From positions 1 to 37,947 of the forward strand of contig CAYQQJ010000033.1 of assembly GCA_964419935.1 (NCBI GenBank): a stretch of 37,947 nucleotides of DNA, given 5' to 3'. This document shows, in pieces, positions 7,753 through 16,766 of the stretch. The DNA comes from CAYQQJ01 sp964419935 (GTDB lineage Bacteria; Pseudomonadota; Gammaproteobacteria; Pseudomonadales; Cellvibrionaceae). Under the pieces are notes generated by a model that ran no database searches, was not told where the DNA came from, and saw nothing but the letters and a program-made list of their open reading frames with translations. How positions within the stretch are numbered: the first letter of the stretch is position 1; each line of letters opens with the position of its first letter. The position numbers and the translations under genes are program-made.

Positions 7753-9042
7753 ATGAGGGAACCAAGATACTTTCGGTCCTGGGTCACAGCGGCCACGCTG
7801 GCTTTCACCCTATCTGCCTGCGCGCAGCATCAAACACCAGATAAAAAGGATGTGAACGTTGCCGCCGAATCCGTGGATGCGGCGCCGCTGTCAGCTGAAC
7901 TCAAGCGCGACGAGATTAAACGTGCCGCCAACCGGGTCGCCGACTGGCAGCTGAGCCAATATGATCTCACCATCAACAACTTCCGCATTGAAGAGCGCGC
8001 GAGCGAGCTGCCCGAGGGCTGGGTTAACGCCACCCTCAATATTGGCTTGCTGCGCTGGGCCGAGGTCTCCGAGCAACGCCCGTACCGCCAGGCAGTCACC
8101 AACCTGAGCAAAGTCAACGAATGGCAGCTCGGCCCGCGGCAATATGATGCGGACGATCACGCTATGGGCCAGGTTTATCTGGATCTCTACCAGATCTATG
8201 ACGAAGAGCACATGCTCGAGCCCACCCGCAAAGTGCTCGAGAGTGTGGTGGAAAACCCGCTTGATGTGAGCCTGGTATTTGACAGCAGCAAGCGGCATAA
8301 AACCCACGCCCGCGGTCGCGTGTTCAACGACCAGGTGTGCCGTCAGCGCTGGTGCTGGGCGGACGCAATATTCATGGCGCCACCGGTATTCTTCGAGCTT
8401 TCCCGCATCACCGGGAATGACAAATATGCGGAATTTGCCCATCGGGAATTCTGGGTCACCACAGATTATCTCTATGACCCGGACGTGAACCTGTACCTGC
8501 GCGACAGCCGCTACTTCGAGCGCAAGGATGCCCACGGCAACCCCATATTCTGGGGCCGGGGCAATGGCTGGGTACTGGCGGGAATCGCCCGCATCCTCGA
8601 ACAAATGCCGGAAGACTTCGAGCACCGCGACGCCTACGAGCAGCTCTATCGCGACATGGCAGCACGCTTGATCGAATTGCAGCAACCGGATGGTAACTGG
8701 CTGTCTTCACTGCTGGACCCGGACGCGGAACCCGTGCCCGAAACCAGCGGCACCGGCCTGCTCACTTTCGCGCTGGCCTGGGGGGTCAACAACGGGCTGC
8801 TCGATGCGGACGACTATTCCGAAACCATCCACAAGGGTTGGCAGGCATTGATCGACGCAGTTCATCCCAACGGCAAGCTCGGCTGGGTGCAGCAGATTGC
8901 CTTTGCCCCCGGTAGCGCCACCTATGACGACACTCAACTCTATGGCGTGGGTGCGTTTTTGCTGGCGGCCAGCGAGCTGTATCAGCTTTCCGAAACCAAA
9001 GCTGCGCCGACCCACACTGGCAACACCAGCAAGAATCCCTGA
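7753..9042 (+). CDS. GH105 unsaturated uronyl hydrolase, lipoprotein
   Basis: GH105 enzymes remove the 4,5-unsaturated uronic acid that lyases leave at the non-reducing end of oligosaccharides. The start is set at 7753, with AAGG 8 bases upstream, giving an N-terminus that ends in a clear lipobox (LSAC, Cys23). The (alpha/alpha)6-barrel signature is present: CRQRWCWADAIFMAPP with the catalytic-type Asp204, then FWGRGNGWVLAGIARIL, LQQPDGNWL and PETSGTGLLTFALAWGVNNG. The length of 429 residues fits the family with an added signal peptide. The stop overlaps the next gene's ATG by one base, so they are translationally coupled. This is the first gene of an apparent four-gene operon ending at 14231. 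Lipidation suggests it acts in the periplasm or on the membrane surface. GH88 was considered, but the motifs fit GH105 better. Confidence 0.88.
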   Translation: MREPRYFRSWVTAATLAFTLSACAQHQTPDKKDVNVAAESVDAAPLSAELKRDEIKRAANRVADWQLSQYDLTINNFRIEERASELPEGWVNATLNIGLLRWAEVSEQRPYRQAVTNLSKVNEWQLGPRQYDADDHAMGQVYLDLYQIYDEEHMLEPTRKVLESVVENPLDVSLVFDSSKRHKTHARGRVFNDQVCRQRWCWADAIFMAPPVFFELSRITGNDKYAEFAHREFWVTTDYLYDPDVNLYLRDSRYFERKDAHGNPIFWGRGNGWVLAGIARILEQMPEDFEHRDAYEQLYRDMAARLIELQQPDGNWLSSLLDPDAEPVPETSGTGLLTFALAWGVNNGLLDADDYSETIHKGWQALIDAVHPNGKLGWVQQIAFAPGSATYDDTQLYGVGAFLLAASELYQLSETKAAPTHTGNTSKNP

Positions 9043-10370
9043 TGAAGCCGTTATTGTCACAAAAACTTGTTCGGCTCGCGGCCACGTTGGCATGGCTGCC
9101 ATTGGCAGCCATGCACAGCCCTTTGTCAGCTGCTGACGAGCCGCACCCTGAGCCGACGCCACTAAAGGTTTATCAGTTGGAGCCGGAGTGGCTGAAGGCA
9201 ACCAAGGCGCAGATTGCCGCGGGGGATTCCGTGCGCGCGCACGCCTTGAATGAACTGGTTCGTCTGGCCGATCAGGCCTTGGACGGCCCCCTTTACAGCA
9301 TCACCAATAAAAAGCAGTTGCCGCCGAGCGGTGATAAACACGACTACGTCAGTGTTGGCCCCTACTGGTGGCCCAACCCGGAGACCGCCGACGGCCTGCC
9401 GTGGATCCGCCGCGACGGCGAGGTGAATCGCGCCGCGCGCAACGCCGCGCCCGATTCCCACACTATGAGCGCCATGTCCAATGCCGTAAACACTCTGGCC
9501 CTGGCTTATTTCTTTACGGAGCAGGAAGTTTACGCGGCACGGGCAACAGAGCTGCTGCAGGTTTTTTTCCTCAACCCGGCAACCCGGATGAACCCCAACC
9601 TCACCTTCGGTCAGGGTATTCCCGGTCGAACCACGGGGCGCGGTATTGGCATTATTGAATCCCGCAAATTGATGGCCGTTATCGATGCCATTGGACTGTT
9701 GGAGCCCAGCGCCAGCCTCACCGCGGATGTTCAGCGCGATCTTCAGGGGTGGTTCACCAATTTTCTGGACTGGCTGCTGACCAGCGACAACGGCAAAAAG
9801 GAACGCGCCGAACACAACAACCACGGCACTTTCTACGACGCGCAGGTTGCCCAGTTCGCGCTGTTCACGGAGCAAGCGCAGCGTGTGCAATCCGCTCTGC
9901 AGTCGAGCGCGAGGGACCGATTGGACACCCAAATTGGTCCTGCCGGCGAACAACCTCATGAGCTCGCGCGCACCCGCCCGTTTCACTACAGTGTGTTCAA
10001 CCTGCAAGCGTTTTTCTCCCTGGCGCAGATCGGCACCCATCTGGAGCTGGACCTGTGGAATTACCAGCACGCGGATGGCACCGGGCTGAAGCACGCGCTG
10101 GATTACCTGAATCACTACGAACAACATCCCGTATCGCGGGATAGCGTGCTCGAACAGCACCTGGGCTGGAATCGGCTGCAGCCACTGAATCAGCTTGCGG
10201 GCCTGATCTACGGCGCTGAGTATAGCGATGCCAGTTTGCGCGTATTGCAAAGCGGCCAAGGGGATTTGCAGTGTCTCCTGCTGTTTCCCGTACCCGGCAC
10301 CGCGCAACTGCAACCGCTGGCTGAAACACTTCTACAGCAGGAGGCCAGCGAGCTGTGTATCTATCAATAG
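9042..10370 (+). CDS. Alginate-lyase-superfamily polysaccharide lyase (PL38/PL5-like)
   Basis: A 442-residue secreted protein with a signal peptide ending near PLSAA. It has the full motif set of the alginate_lyase (PF05426) superfamily: GPYWWPNPETADGLPWIRRDG (Tyr108-Trp109-Trp110), NPATRMNPNLTFGQGIPGRTTGRG, EHNNHGTFYD (Asn259-Asn260-His261) and RTRPFHYSVFNLQ (Tyr316). In PL5 the Asn/His pair and a Tyr form the catalytic centre, and I infer the same here. The motif style is closest to PL38, known for beta-1,4-glucuronan and alginate cleavage. Paired with GH105 and UxuA, a glucuronan-type substrate is the better guess. It is coupled to GH105 by the TGATG overlap. Compared with the next gene it is clearly divergent, so these are two specificities or modes of action rather than a recent duplicate. 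Confidence 0.85.
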   Translation: MKPLLSQKLVRLAATLAWLPLAAMHSPLSAADEPHPEPTPLKVYQLEPEWLKATKAQIAAGDSVRAHALNELVRLADQALDGPLYSITNKKQLPPSGDKHDYVSVGPYWWPNPETADGLPWIRRDGEVNRAARNAAPDSHTMSAMSNAVNTLALAYFFTEQEVYAARATELLQVFFLNPATRMNPNLTFGQGIPGRTTGRGIGIIESRKLMAVIDAIGLLEPSASLTADVQRDLQGWFTNFLDWLLTSDNGKKERAEHNNHGTFYDAQVAQFALFTEQAQRVQSALQSSARDRLDTQIGPAGEQPHELARTRPFHYSVFNLQAFFSLAQIGTHLELDLWNYQHADGTGLKHALDYLNHYEQHPVSRDSVLEQHLGWNRLQPLNQLAGLIYGAEYSDASLRVLQSGQGDLQCLLLFPVPGTAQLQPLAETLLQQEASELCIYQ

Positions 10371-10378
10371 AGCTACCC

Positions 10379-11689
10379 ATGAGATCTTCCATTTCGGTTG
10401 GCCGCTGGCGCAGCCCTGTGAGCATGGGGCGTTACATAACCCTGCTTATGGTGTTGAGCCTGTTCAGCGGCTGCGCCACAGAAAGTGCCAAAGCCCCCGT
10501 TGACCCGCCCGACTCTGCAGCAGAGCGGGTTTTCAAAGTTGAAGTCAACCGGATTGAGCCGAAAGCGCAGACTTATCTGACCAGCCCCCCGCTGACCGTC
10601 ACCGCATTTGGCAGCGAGCGCAGCCCCGGCGGACCCAACGATTTTTATTCCGAGGGCGACTATTGGTGGCCCGATCCTGAAAATCCCGACGGCCCCTATA
10701 TTCGTCGGGATGGCTTGAGCAACCCAGATAATTTTATTGATCACCGCCAGGCGCTGATGCGCTTCAGCGAGATTGTCGCCACGTTGACCTCGGCCTATCT
10801 GATGAGCGGCAATCCGCGTTATTCCGATCAAGCCGCTGCACATCTGCGAGCCTGGTTTGTGGACCCGACAACGCGCATGAATCCCAGCCTGTTGTATGGC
10901 CAGGCGATTAAAGGTCGCAGCAACGGGCGCAGCATCGGCGTCATCGATACCATTCATCTCACGGAAGTCGCCCGCAGCGTAAAGATTCTTACAGCCTATG
11001 ACACCCTGCCCCCGGCTGACGAACAGGCTGTTCGCGCCTGGTTCACGGATTACCTCGAGTGGCTCAACACCCATCCCTTCGGCACCACGGAGCGAGATCA
11101 CCCCAACAACCACGGTATCGCCTGGGCCATGCAAGTGGGAGCCATGGCCGACCTGCTGAATGACAAGGCGCAGTTGGCGCGCATCCGCGCGGACTTCAAG
11201 CAACGTTTCGTAGGCGAGATGATGGCGTCGGACGGCAGTTTCCCGGCGGAGCTGGCTCGCACCAAGCCCTACGGTTACTCCCTGTTCGTGCTGGATCTGA
11301 TGGCCACCATTGCCCAGATTGCATCCACTGCGGACGATGACCTGTGGCTTTACCAAGCCGAAGACGGCCGCGGCATGGCCCGCGCCGTGGAGTTCATGCA
11401 GCCGTATATCCGCAACAAAGCGTCCTGGCCGCTGCCGCCGGATGTTCGTTACTGGGACGAGTGGCCAGTGCGCCACCCCTCCATGGCCTTTGCGGCCCTG
11501 GCCTATAACAACACGGATTACCTGAGCGCCTGGCAGCCCTATGAGGCTGACCCGACGGAATACGAAGTGCTGCGCAACCTTCCCGTGCGTCATCCGCTGC
11601 TGTGGTTGTCGAACAACCTGCCGCGGGTGGACGATCCTGTTTCACAACCTGAACCGAACTCGGTAGCACCACCGCCGACAGCCGAATAA
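10379..11689 (+). CDS. Alginate-lyase-superfamily polysaccharide lyase, lipoprotein
   Basis: The second intact lyase of the operon, 436 residues from this start. An N-terminal hydrophobic segment ends in LFSGC, a good lipobox. Active-site motifs are complete: GDYWWPDPENPDGPYIRRDG, TTRMNPSLLYGQAIKGRSNGR, DHPNNHGIAWAMQ (Asn243-Asn244-His245) and RTKPYGYSLFVLD (Tyr300). Start choice is open. GTG 10355 overlaps the previous gene and has AGGAGG 10 bases upstream. ATG 10379 has no obvious ribosome site. ATG 10424 would give the most typical lipoprotein signal length. The nearest relative in the window is the motif-less paralogue at 957-2228. It sits 8 bases after the previous gene and 40 bases before GH2, so co-transcription is likely. 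Substrate, as for the preceding gene, is probably a polyuronate. Confidence 0.85.
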   Translation: MRSSISVGRWRSPVSMGRYITLLMVLSLFSGCATESAKAPVDPPDSAAERVFKVEVNRIEPKAQTYLTSPPLTVTAFGSERSPGGPNDFYSEGDYWWPDPENPDGPYIRRDGLSNPDNFIDHRQALMRFSEIVATLTSAYLMSGNPRYSDQAAAHLRAWFVDPTTRMNPSLLYGQAIKGRSNGRSIGVIDTIHLTEVARSVKILTAYDTLPPADEQAVRAWFTDYLEWLNTHPFGTTERDHPNNHGIAWAMQVGAMADLLNDKAQLARIRADFKQRFVGEMMASDGSFPAELARTKPYGYSLFVLDLMATIAQIASTADDDLWLYQAEDGRGMARAVEFMQPYIRNKASWPLPPDVRYWDEWPVRHPSMAFAALAYNNTDYLSAWQPYEADPTEYEVLRNLPVRHPLLWLSNNLPRVDDPVSQPEPNSVAPPPTAE

Positions 11690-11729
11690 ACATCATAGAA
11701 ACGACTCATTTTTCAAGCGAGGTTACACC

Positions 11730-14231
11730 GTGCATACATTCACTTTAAGTTGGCCCACGCGAACGCGGAGCCCAGGAAATTCGCTCAGCTTGTCTGCGCT
11801 GGTATTTTGTTTGTCGTGCCTGCTGGCCTGTAGTGCCTATGCAAAGCCCCTCAGCGTACCTGCGAAGGCGCAGACACTGCTGCTTAATGCTGAATGGCAG
11901 TATCTGGAAAACATCACCGATAAGGTGAGTACGGCGGAGAAATCCAGTGGTTGGAACACAATCAACTTGCCCCACACCTGGAATGCCACCGACACGGTTG
12001 ATGCCGAACCCGGCTACCGCCGCAATGCCAGCTGGTACAGAAAAGAGATCAAACCTGCAAAAGATCGCGATGGTTTGCGCCATGTGCTGTATTTTGAAGG
12101 CGCCAACATGATCACCGACGTGTACGTGAACGGCGAGCGCGCCGGCGGCCACGTGGGCGGCTACGTCGGGTTTGAAGTGGACATCAGTGAGCACCTGCGC
12201 AAAGGCAAAAACAACACACTGATGATTCGCGTCAGCAACGAATACGATCGCAATTTGATCCCGTCCCAAAAATCCGACTTTTTTATTCACGGTGGGTTGA
12301 CTCGTGACCTGTGGCTCAAAGTGTTGCCTGCGGTACATTTGTCCCGGGTGCAGATCGACACTCCTGAAGTAAGCGCCGACAAGGGCATCACTGAAGTCAG
12401 TGTGCACGGCGTTCACAGCGGCAAAAAAGCCGCGAGCTATGAGCTTGTCGCTACTTTCCATGGGCCGAATGGCCAGCAAGTGGCACGCACCACCCGCACA
12501 TTGGAGATTGCCCCCGGCGAATTCCATGCAACTCTGCCCACGCAAACTGTCACCACACCCGAGCTTTGGTCACCGGCGAGTCCGAACCTGTATTCGGTTG
12601 AAGTCACTCTGAAACAGGGCGGCGACGAGCTGCATCAACTGAATGAGCGTTACGGTTATCGCTGGTTCCATTTTGCCGATCACGGAGCCTTTTATCTCAA
12701 CGGCGAACGTCTGTTACTGCGCGGCACTCACCGCCACGAGGAACATGCGGGCCTGGGCGCGGCCATGCCGAACCAGCTGCATGTGCGGGACATGACCATG
12801 ATCAAGGACCTGGGTGCGAACTTTGTGCGCCTGGGGCACTATCCGCAAGACCCGGAGGTCTACCGCACTGCCGATGAACTTGGACTTATTCTTTGGGATG
12901 AACTGCCCTGGTGTCGTGGCGGCATGGGTGGCGCCGAATGGCAAGCCAATACCGAACGCTTGTTGCGCGAACAGATCACCCAGAATCGCAATCATCCCAG
13001 TATCGTTTTCTGGTCTCTGGGTAACGAAATTTATTGGGAAGAAGATTTCCCCGGTGGCGGCGATCCGGAAAAGATCAACCCTTACCTGCAACACCTAAAC
13101 GACATTGCCCACGAGCTGGACAGCTCGCGTCTGACATCAATTCGCAAATATTACGAAGGCGCCCACATTGTGGACGTGTTCTCGCCGTCCATCTGGGCTG
13201 GCTGGTACGGCGGCGCCTATGGGCAGTATGAAGAAGCCCTGCGCAATGCACAGAAAAAGTACCCGCATTTTCTGCATATGGAGTTCGGCGGTTCCAGCCA
13301 TGTTGGCCGACACACCAAAAATCCCATATCGAAAGATGGGATTCGCGGCGCACAGGTTGATGTTGAAGAAGCAGTCAACCAGGCCGTTGTGAAAAGTGTG
13401 GCGAAGGATTCCGACTGGAATGAAAACTACATCGTCGATCTGTTTGACTGGCATCTGCAAGTATCGGAAAACCTGCCGAACTTCGGCGGTTCGGCACAGT
13501 GGGCATTCAAGGATTTCGGTACACCTTTGCGCCCCGAGAACCCGATCCCTTATATGAACCAGAAAGGTCTCGTAGATCGCGAAGGCAACCCCAAAGATGC
13601 CTACTACGTGTACAAAAGCTATTGGTCCGATGAGCCCTTCTGTTACATTGAATCTCATACCTGGACGCACCGTGGCGGTGCGAAAGGCGAACCACAACAA
13701 GTGGACGTCTACTGCAACACAGATGCTGCAGAGTTGTTTTTGAACGGTAAAAGCCTGGGCAAGAAACAGCGCAACCCGAAACAATTCCCGGCGGGCGGTC
13801 TGGTGTGGCAGGTTCCTTTCAACGAGGGCGAGAACAGCCTGCGCGTGAGCGGTTTCATTGATAACAAACAGATTGCGGAAGACGCGATGGAAGTTGAATA
13901 CATCGTCGACCCGGAAAACAAGCTGGCAAAAGTGCTGCTGAACGCTCACAAACTGGATAATGGCAACCTGTTGATTGAAGCTGTCGCTGTCGACAGCAAG
14001 GGCAAGCGCTGCCTTACCTGCGACCAGCGTATGTATTTCAGTAACCTCGGCGCCGGTCAGTTGGTCGAAAATTACGGAACACCTAACAAGAGCAGTGAGA
14101 TCGAAATGGCCAACGGTCGCGCGGCTATTGAATACCGCCCGGACCCGCATCACACGTCATTCATTGAGGTTCGCAGCCAGGATGTAAAAGGTGTTTATGT
14201 GGAAGTTGGCATCAACGGCGAAGTCCATTGA
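11730..14231 (+). CDS. GH2 glycosidase (beta-glucuronidase/beta-galactosidase type)
   Basis: A GH2 retaining glycosidase of 833 residues. GTG start with AGCGAGG 7 bases upstream. The N-terminus carries a signal peptide; LLAC at residues 31-34 may be a lipobox, otherwise cleavage after AYA. Domains in order: jelly-roll sugar-binding domain (about 45-200, with LPHTWNATD, GYRRNASWYRKEI, VYVNGERAGGHVGGYVGFEVDI), immunoglobulin-like domain (205-310), TIM barrel (315-620) with LRGTHRHEEH, SLGNEI (acid/base Glu433) and HMEFGGSSHVGRH (nucleophile Glu518), then a DUF4982-like domain and an Ig-like tail. The context of lyases, GH105 and UxuA favours beta-glucuronidase, but GH2 family membership alone does not decide between glucuronide and galactoside. 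It is the last gene of the operon. Confidence 0.88.
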   Translation: MHTFTLSWPTRTRSPGNSLSLSALVFCLSCLLACSAYAKPLSVPAKAQTLLLNAEWQYLENITDKVSTAEKSSGWNTINLPHTWNATDTVDAEPGYRRNASWYRKEIKPAKDRDGLRHVLYFEGANMITDVYVNGERAGGHVGGYVGFEVDISEHLRKGKNNTLMIRVSNEYDRNLIPSQKSDFFIHGGLTRDLWLKVLPAVHLSRVQIDTPEVSADKGITEVSVHGVHSGKKAASYELVATFHGPNGQQVARTTRTLEIAPGEFHATLPTQTVTTPELWSPASPNLYSVEVTLKQGGDELHQLNERYGYRWFHFADHGAFYLNGERLLLRGTHRHEEHAGLGAAMPNQLHVRDMTMIKDLGANFVRLGHYPQDPEVYRTADELGLILWDELPWCRGGMGGAEWQANTERLLREQITQNRNHPSIVFWSLGNEIYWEEDFPGGGDPEKINPYLQHLNDIAHELDSSRLTSIRKYYEGAHIVDVFSPSIWAGWYGGAYGQYEEALRNAQKKYPHFLHMEFGGSSHVGRHTKNPISKDGIRGAQVDVEEAVNQAVVKSVAKDSDWNENYIVDLFDWHLQVSENLPNFGGSAQWAFKDFGTPLRPENPIPYMNQKGLVDREGNPKDAYYVYKSYWSDEPFCYIESHTWTHRGGAKGEPQQVDVYCNTDAAELFLNGKSLGKKQRNPKQFPAGGLVWQVPFNEGENSLRVSGFIDNKQIAEDAMEVEYIVDPENKLAKVLLNAHKLDNGNLLIEAVAVDSKGKRCLTCDQRMYFSNLGAGQLVENYGTPNKSSEIEMANGRAAIEYRPDPHHTSFIEVRSQDVKGVYVEVGINGEVH

Positions 14232-14243
14232 TGTAAGAAGTGA

Positions 14244-14275
14244 GCACCCCCCTTGGCAGAACCGAGACGGGGTGC
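14244..14275 (+). terminator. Weak hairpin after the GH2 gene
   Basis: The arms GCACCCC and GGGGTGC pair with an 18-base loop, 12 bases after the stop codon. No T-run follows, so it may be a weak or factor-dependent terminator. Nothing else stands out up to the next gene at 14504. Confidence 0.35.
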
Positions 14276-14503
14276 GTTGTTGGCTAGCGAGAGACTTGGC
14301 GTTGGCTTTGCCCTCCCAGCATAGTAAACTCCCGCCGGACAAACTATCCCAATAACAACAGGTTTGGCCGGCGGCAGCGATGCCGCATCCGACCCTATTC
14401 TTGCCATTTGATCAGACGTTATTAAGGGCCTGTTCACGCACGCGCATTCAGCGGAAACCCGCAGTTTGTTTGTACTGGCCATTTATGTAGAGGAAAAACA
14501 ACC

Positions 14504-15196
14504 GTGAATTTTGAAGCCATTAAAACTGACCGACTTTATATCAAGGTCGCCAATCAGTTATCGCGCCTTATATCCGATGGACACATAGGCCTTGGCCAGA
14601 AATTTCCGGCAGAACGGGATTTGGCGGAGCGTTTGGGTGTCAGCCGTCCGACCATTCGTGAAGCCATGATTGCCCTGGAAATGTCCGGTGTTATCGAAAT
14701 CCGTACAGGCTCCGGAATTTACGTGACTCAGCGCAAGCCAAAACTGGAACTCGGTGACAAGGGCGTGGGACCGTTTGAAATTCTTGAGACCCGTTTGATA
14801 TTTGAAACCGAAGCCTGTGCGCTGGCGGCGACGCGAATTACGGATCAACAATTGACGGAATTGCGACAAGCCTTCAAGGAAATGGAAGAAGAAAACAAAC
14901 AGCAGAAGGGATCAGAACAGGCGGATTGGAAGTTTCATTGCATCATTGCTGATGCCTGTCAGAACAGCGCCATCTACACCATTGTGAATTGGCTGTGGGA
15001 GCTGCGTAACCAGTCCGAACTCCACACCGCATTCCTGGAACGCATCCGTGGTGAAGGCGTGCGGCCGATGTTGGATGACCACCAGGCAATCATCGACGCC
15101 CTGGAATCCCGCAACCCGGAAGCCGCCCGGGCGGCCATGTACAAGCATCTGGAAAAGGCGACGGCAGCGGCAGCTGCGCATTTCGGCAACCAATAA
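14504..15196 (+). CDS. FadR-subfamily GntR transcriptional regulator
   Basis: A 230-residue cytoplasmic DNA-binding regulator. GTG start with AGAGG about 10 bases upstream. Residues 8-75 form the GntR winged helix, with LIGLGQKFPAERDLAERLGVSRPTIREAMIALEMSGVIEI-type spacing and a RTGSGIYV wing. Residues about 90-215 form an all-helical FCD effector domain, with LETRLIFETEACALAA, a DWKFHCIIADACQN segment carrying a metal/effector-type His, and DDHQAIIDALESRNPEAARAAM with the second conserved His. UxuR and ExuR, which sense hexuronates or fructuronate/mannonate, belong to this subfamily. It lies convergent to uxuA and beside the lyase operon, so it probably represses both through the TTGGTA-type sites. 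The effector is inferred, not read from sequence. Confidence 0.88.
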   Translation: MNFEAIKTDRLYIKVANQLSRLISDGHIGLGQKFPAERDLAERLGVSRPTIREAMIALEMSGVIEIRTGSGIYVTQRKPKLELGDKGVGPFEILETRLIFETEACALAATRITDQQLTELRQAFKEMEEENKQQKGSEQADWKFHCIIADACQNSAIYTIVNWLWELRNQSELHTAFLERIRGEGVRPMLDDHQAIIDALESRNPEAARAAMYKHLEKATAAAAAHFGNQ

Positions 15197-15224
15197 AAAA
15201 GGGGCGGAATCACCCACCCCTTTT
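15197..15224. terminator. Bidirectional terminator between the regulator gene and uxuA
   Basis: The arms AAAAGGGG (15197-15204) and CCCCTTTT (15217-15224) pair around a 12-base loop that can extend the stem. With A on one side and T on the other, it can serve both convergent genes, although the T-run is short. Confidence 0.7.
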
Positions 15225-15274
15225 AAAGACTCTGCTTGTATTGGCGGATCTCTTTTTCCTGCCGCGACCGACGG

Positions 15275-16471
15275 TTAACGCTCACCCGTCCGACGTCGCA
15301 CCACTTCCAGTGTATGAATCACGCCACGCAGTTCCGCCAGGCCTTTTAAACGGCCAGCAAATGAGTAACCGGGATTAACACCAGCCTTACCCACTTCGTC
15401 GCCCATCAAGTGGCCGTGGTCCGGTCGCATGGGAATCTGAATTCCCGGACGTCCGCTCGCACGCCGCTTTTCCTCTTCCGACAAAAGCGCGTTAACCAGC
15501 CCGACCATGTCGTTGTCGCCATCCAGGTGGTCCGATTCATAAAAGGACCCGTCCGGCTCACGTTTCACGTTGCGCAAATGGACGAAATAGATTCGCGAAC
15601 CGAATTCCTCGGCCATTTTGACCAGATCGTTATCGCCGCGCGCGCCATAAGAGCCCGCGCACAAGGTGAGGCCATTGGCTTCACTGGGTGCTGCGTCCAG
15701 AAGCGCCCGGGCATCATCGGCGGTAGAAACCACGCGTGGCAAGCCAAACAATGAGAAGGGCGGGTCATCGGGGTGGATACACAGGCGCACACCGGCCTCT
15801 TCGGCTACCGGGACCACATCGCGCAGGAATGCGAACAGGTTCGCGCGCATGCCATCGTTACCGAGTTGAATAAACTGATCGATGGCCGCACCAATGCTTT
15901 CCCGGGTATAGGAACCCTCTCCACCGGGCAGCCCGGCGATAATATTTTTTTCCAGTAGTTGCTGCTCGGTCTCGCTCATGGCGAAGAACCGCGCCTTTGC
16001 CCGCTCCAGAACGTCCGGTGCATAGTCCTGCTCGGCGTTTTTCCGCTTGAGCATATACACATCGTAAGCGGCAAAATCCGTCATTTCAAAACGCAGTGCC
16101 TGGCTCTGGTTCGGCAACACATAGCTCAGGTTGGTCCTGGTCCAATCGACCACGGGCATAAAGTTGTAGCAAACCGTTGTAACACCCGCGGTACCCAGAT
16201 TTCGGAGAGACGTTTTGTAGTTCTCGATGTATTGCTGGTAGTTGCCTGAGCGCGTCTTGATGTCATTGTGCACCGGCACGCTTTCTACCACAGCCCACGT
16301 CAGTCCGTGTTGCTCGATCAAGGTTTTGCGCGCCTGTATATCGGCCAGAGACCAGGCCGCGCCGGTGGGTATCTCATGCAGGGAAGTGACCACACCCGAT
16401 GCACCAGCTTGAATGATATTTGCCAGGCTAACGGTATCACTGGGACCGAACCACCGCCACGTTTCTTGCAT
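15275..16471 (-). CDS. uxuA: Mannonate dehydratase
   Basis: Converts D-mannonate to 2-keto-3-deoxy-D-gluconate in the cytoplasm, the third step of D-glucuronate catabolism after isomerisation and reduction of fructuronate. The protein is 398 residues, close to the 394 of E. coli UxuA, and begins MQETWRWFGPSD, diagnostic for the family. Further signatures are SLHEIPTGAAW, VESVPVHNDIK, CYNFMPVVDWTRT, LCIHPDDPP, FVHLRNVKR and the metal-binding MRPDHGHLM near residue 360. AAGAGGG lies 4 bases before the ATG. It is transcribed away from the poly-Ser lipoprotein gene and shares its upstream region with candidate operators. No fructuronate reductase (UxuB) or uronate isomerase (UxaC) is in the window, so these must be elsewhere. 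UxuA marks glucuronate, since alginate breakdown does not pass through mannonate. Confidence 0.96.
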   Translation of the reverse strand: MQETWRWFGPSDTVSLANIIQAGASGVVTSLHEIPTGAAWSLADIQARKTLIEQHGLTWAVVESVPVHNDIKTRSGNYQQYIENYKTSLRNLGTAGVTTVCYNFMPVVDWTRTNLSYVLPNQSQALRFEMTDFAAYDVYMLKRKNAEQDYAPDVLERAKARFFAMSETEQQLLEKNIIAGLPGGEGSYTRESIGAAIDQFIQLGNDGMRANLFAFLRDVVPVAEEAGVRLCIHPDDPPFSLFGLPRVVSTADDARALLDAAPSEANGLTLCAGSYGARGDNDLVKMAEEFGSRIYFVHLRNVKREPDGSFYESDHLDGDNDMVGLVNALLSEEEKRRASGRPGIQIPMRPDHGHLMGDEVGKAGVNPGYSFAGRLKGLAELRGVIHTLEVVRRRTGER

Positions 16472-16579
16472 GATACCCTCTTGTGCTCTTTCAAATGCTC
16501 CGGCAGTTCCGCCTGCTGAGGAGTAAGCTAGTGCTCACACCCGTGCGTTACTGCCGTTAACTGTTCTTGGTCAGGTACT

Positions 16580-16713
16580 GGTAGGCCAATACCGGTTTGC
16601 GCGGACATATTGGTAAGTCCACTTGGCCAATTAGACAGGAATCTCTCGTCAATATCAAGAAATAACGTTGCCAAATCTCCCATCGTCCATTATATCGGTA
16701 AGGCCACTTGACA
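16580..16713. promoter_or_regulatory. Divergent regulatory region with three related motif copies
   Basis: Between uxuA and the poly-Ser lipoprotein gene lie TGGTAGGCCAATACC (16580-16594), ATTGGTAAGTCCACTTGG followed by CCAAT (16609-16631, dyad arms ATTGG/CCAAT), and ATCGGTAAGGCCACTTGA (16694-16711). The last two share GGTAAGNCCACTTG. Similar GGTAAGGCCAAT sequences precede the TonB receptor gene. I take these as binding sites for the locus regulator; which gene each controls is unknown. Confidence 0.55.
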
Positions 16714-16766
16714 ACCAGTCCATACCGACGCATATTTCATCGATAATCCATAACAAGGTGATTGCT

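Noticed and set aside
9162..10313. Long open frame of 383 codons on the minus strand opposite the lyase
   Set aside because: It lies wholly within a clearly coding gene with full lyase motifs, has no recognisable domains and no ribosome site. GC-rich codon bias creates such shadows.
9042..11689. Alginate as the main substrate because of the alginate-lyase family name
   Set aside because: UxuA and GH105 fit glucuronate-containing polymers better, and the family includes glucuronan-active members. Not excluded, but not preferred.
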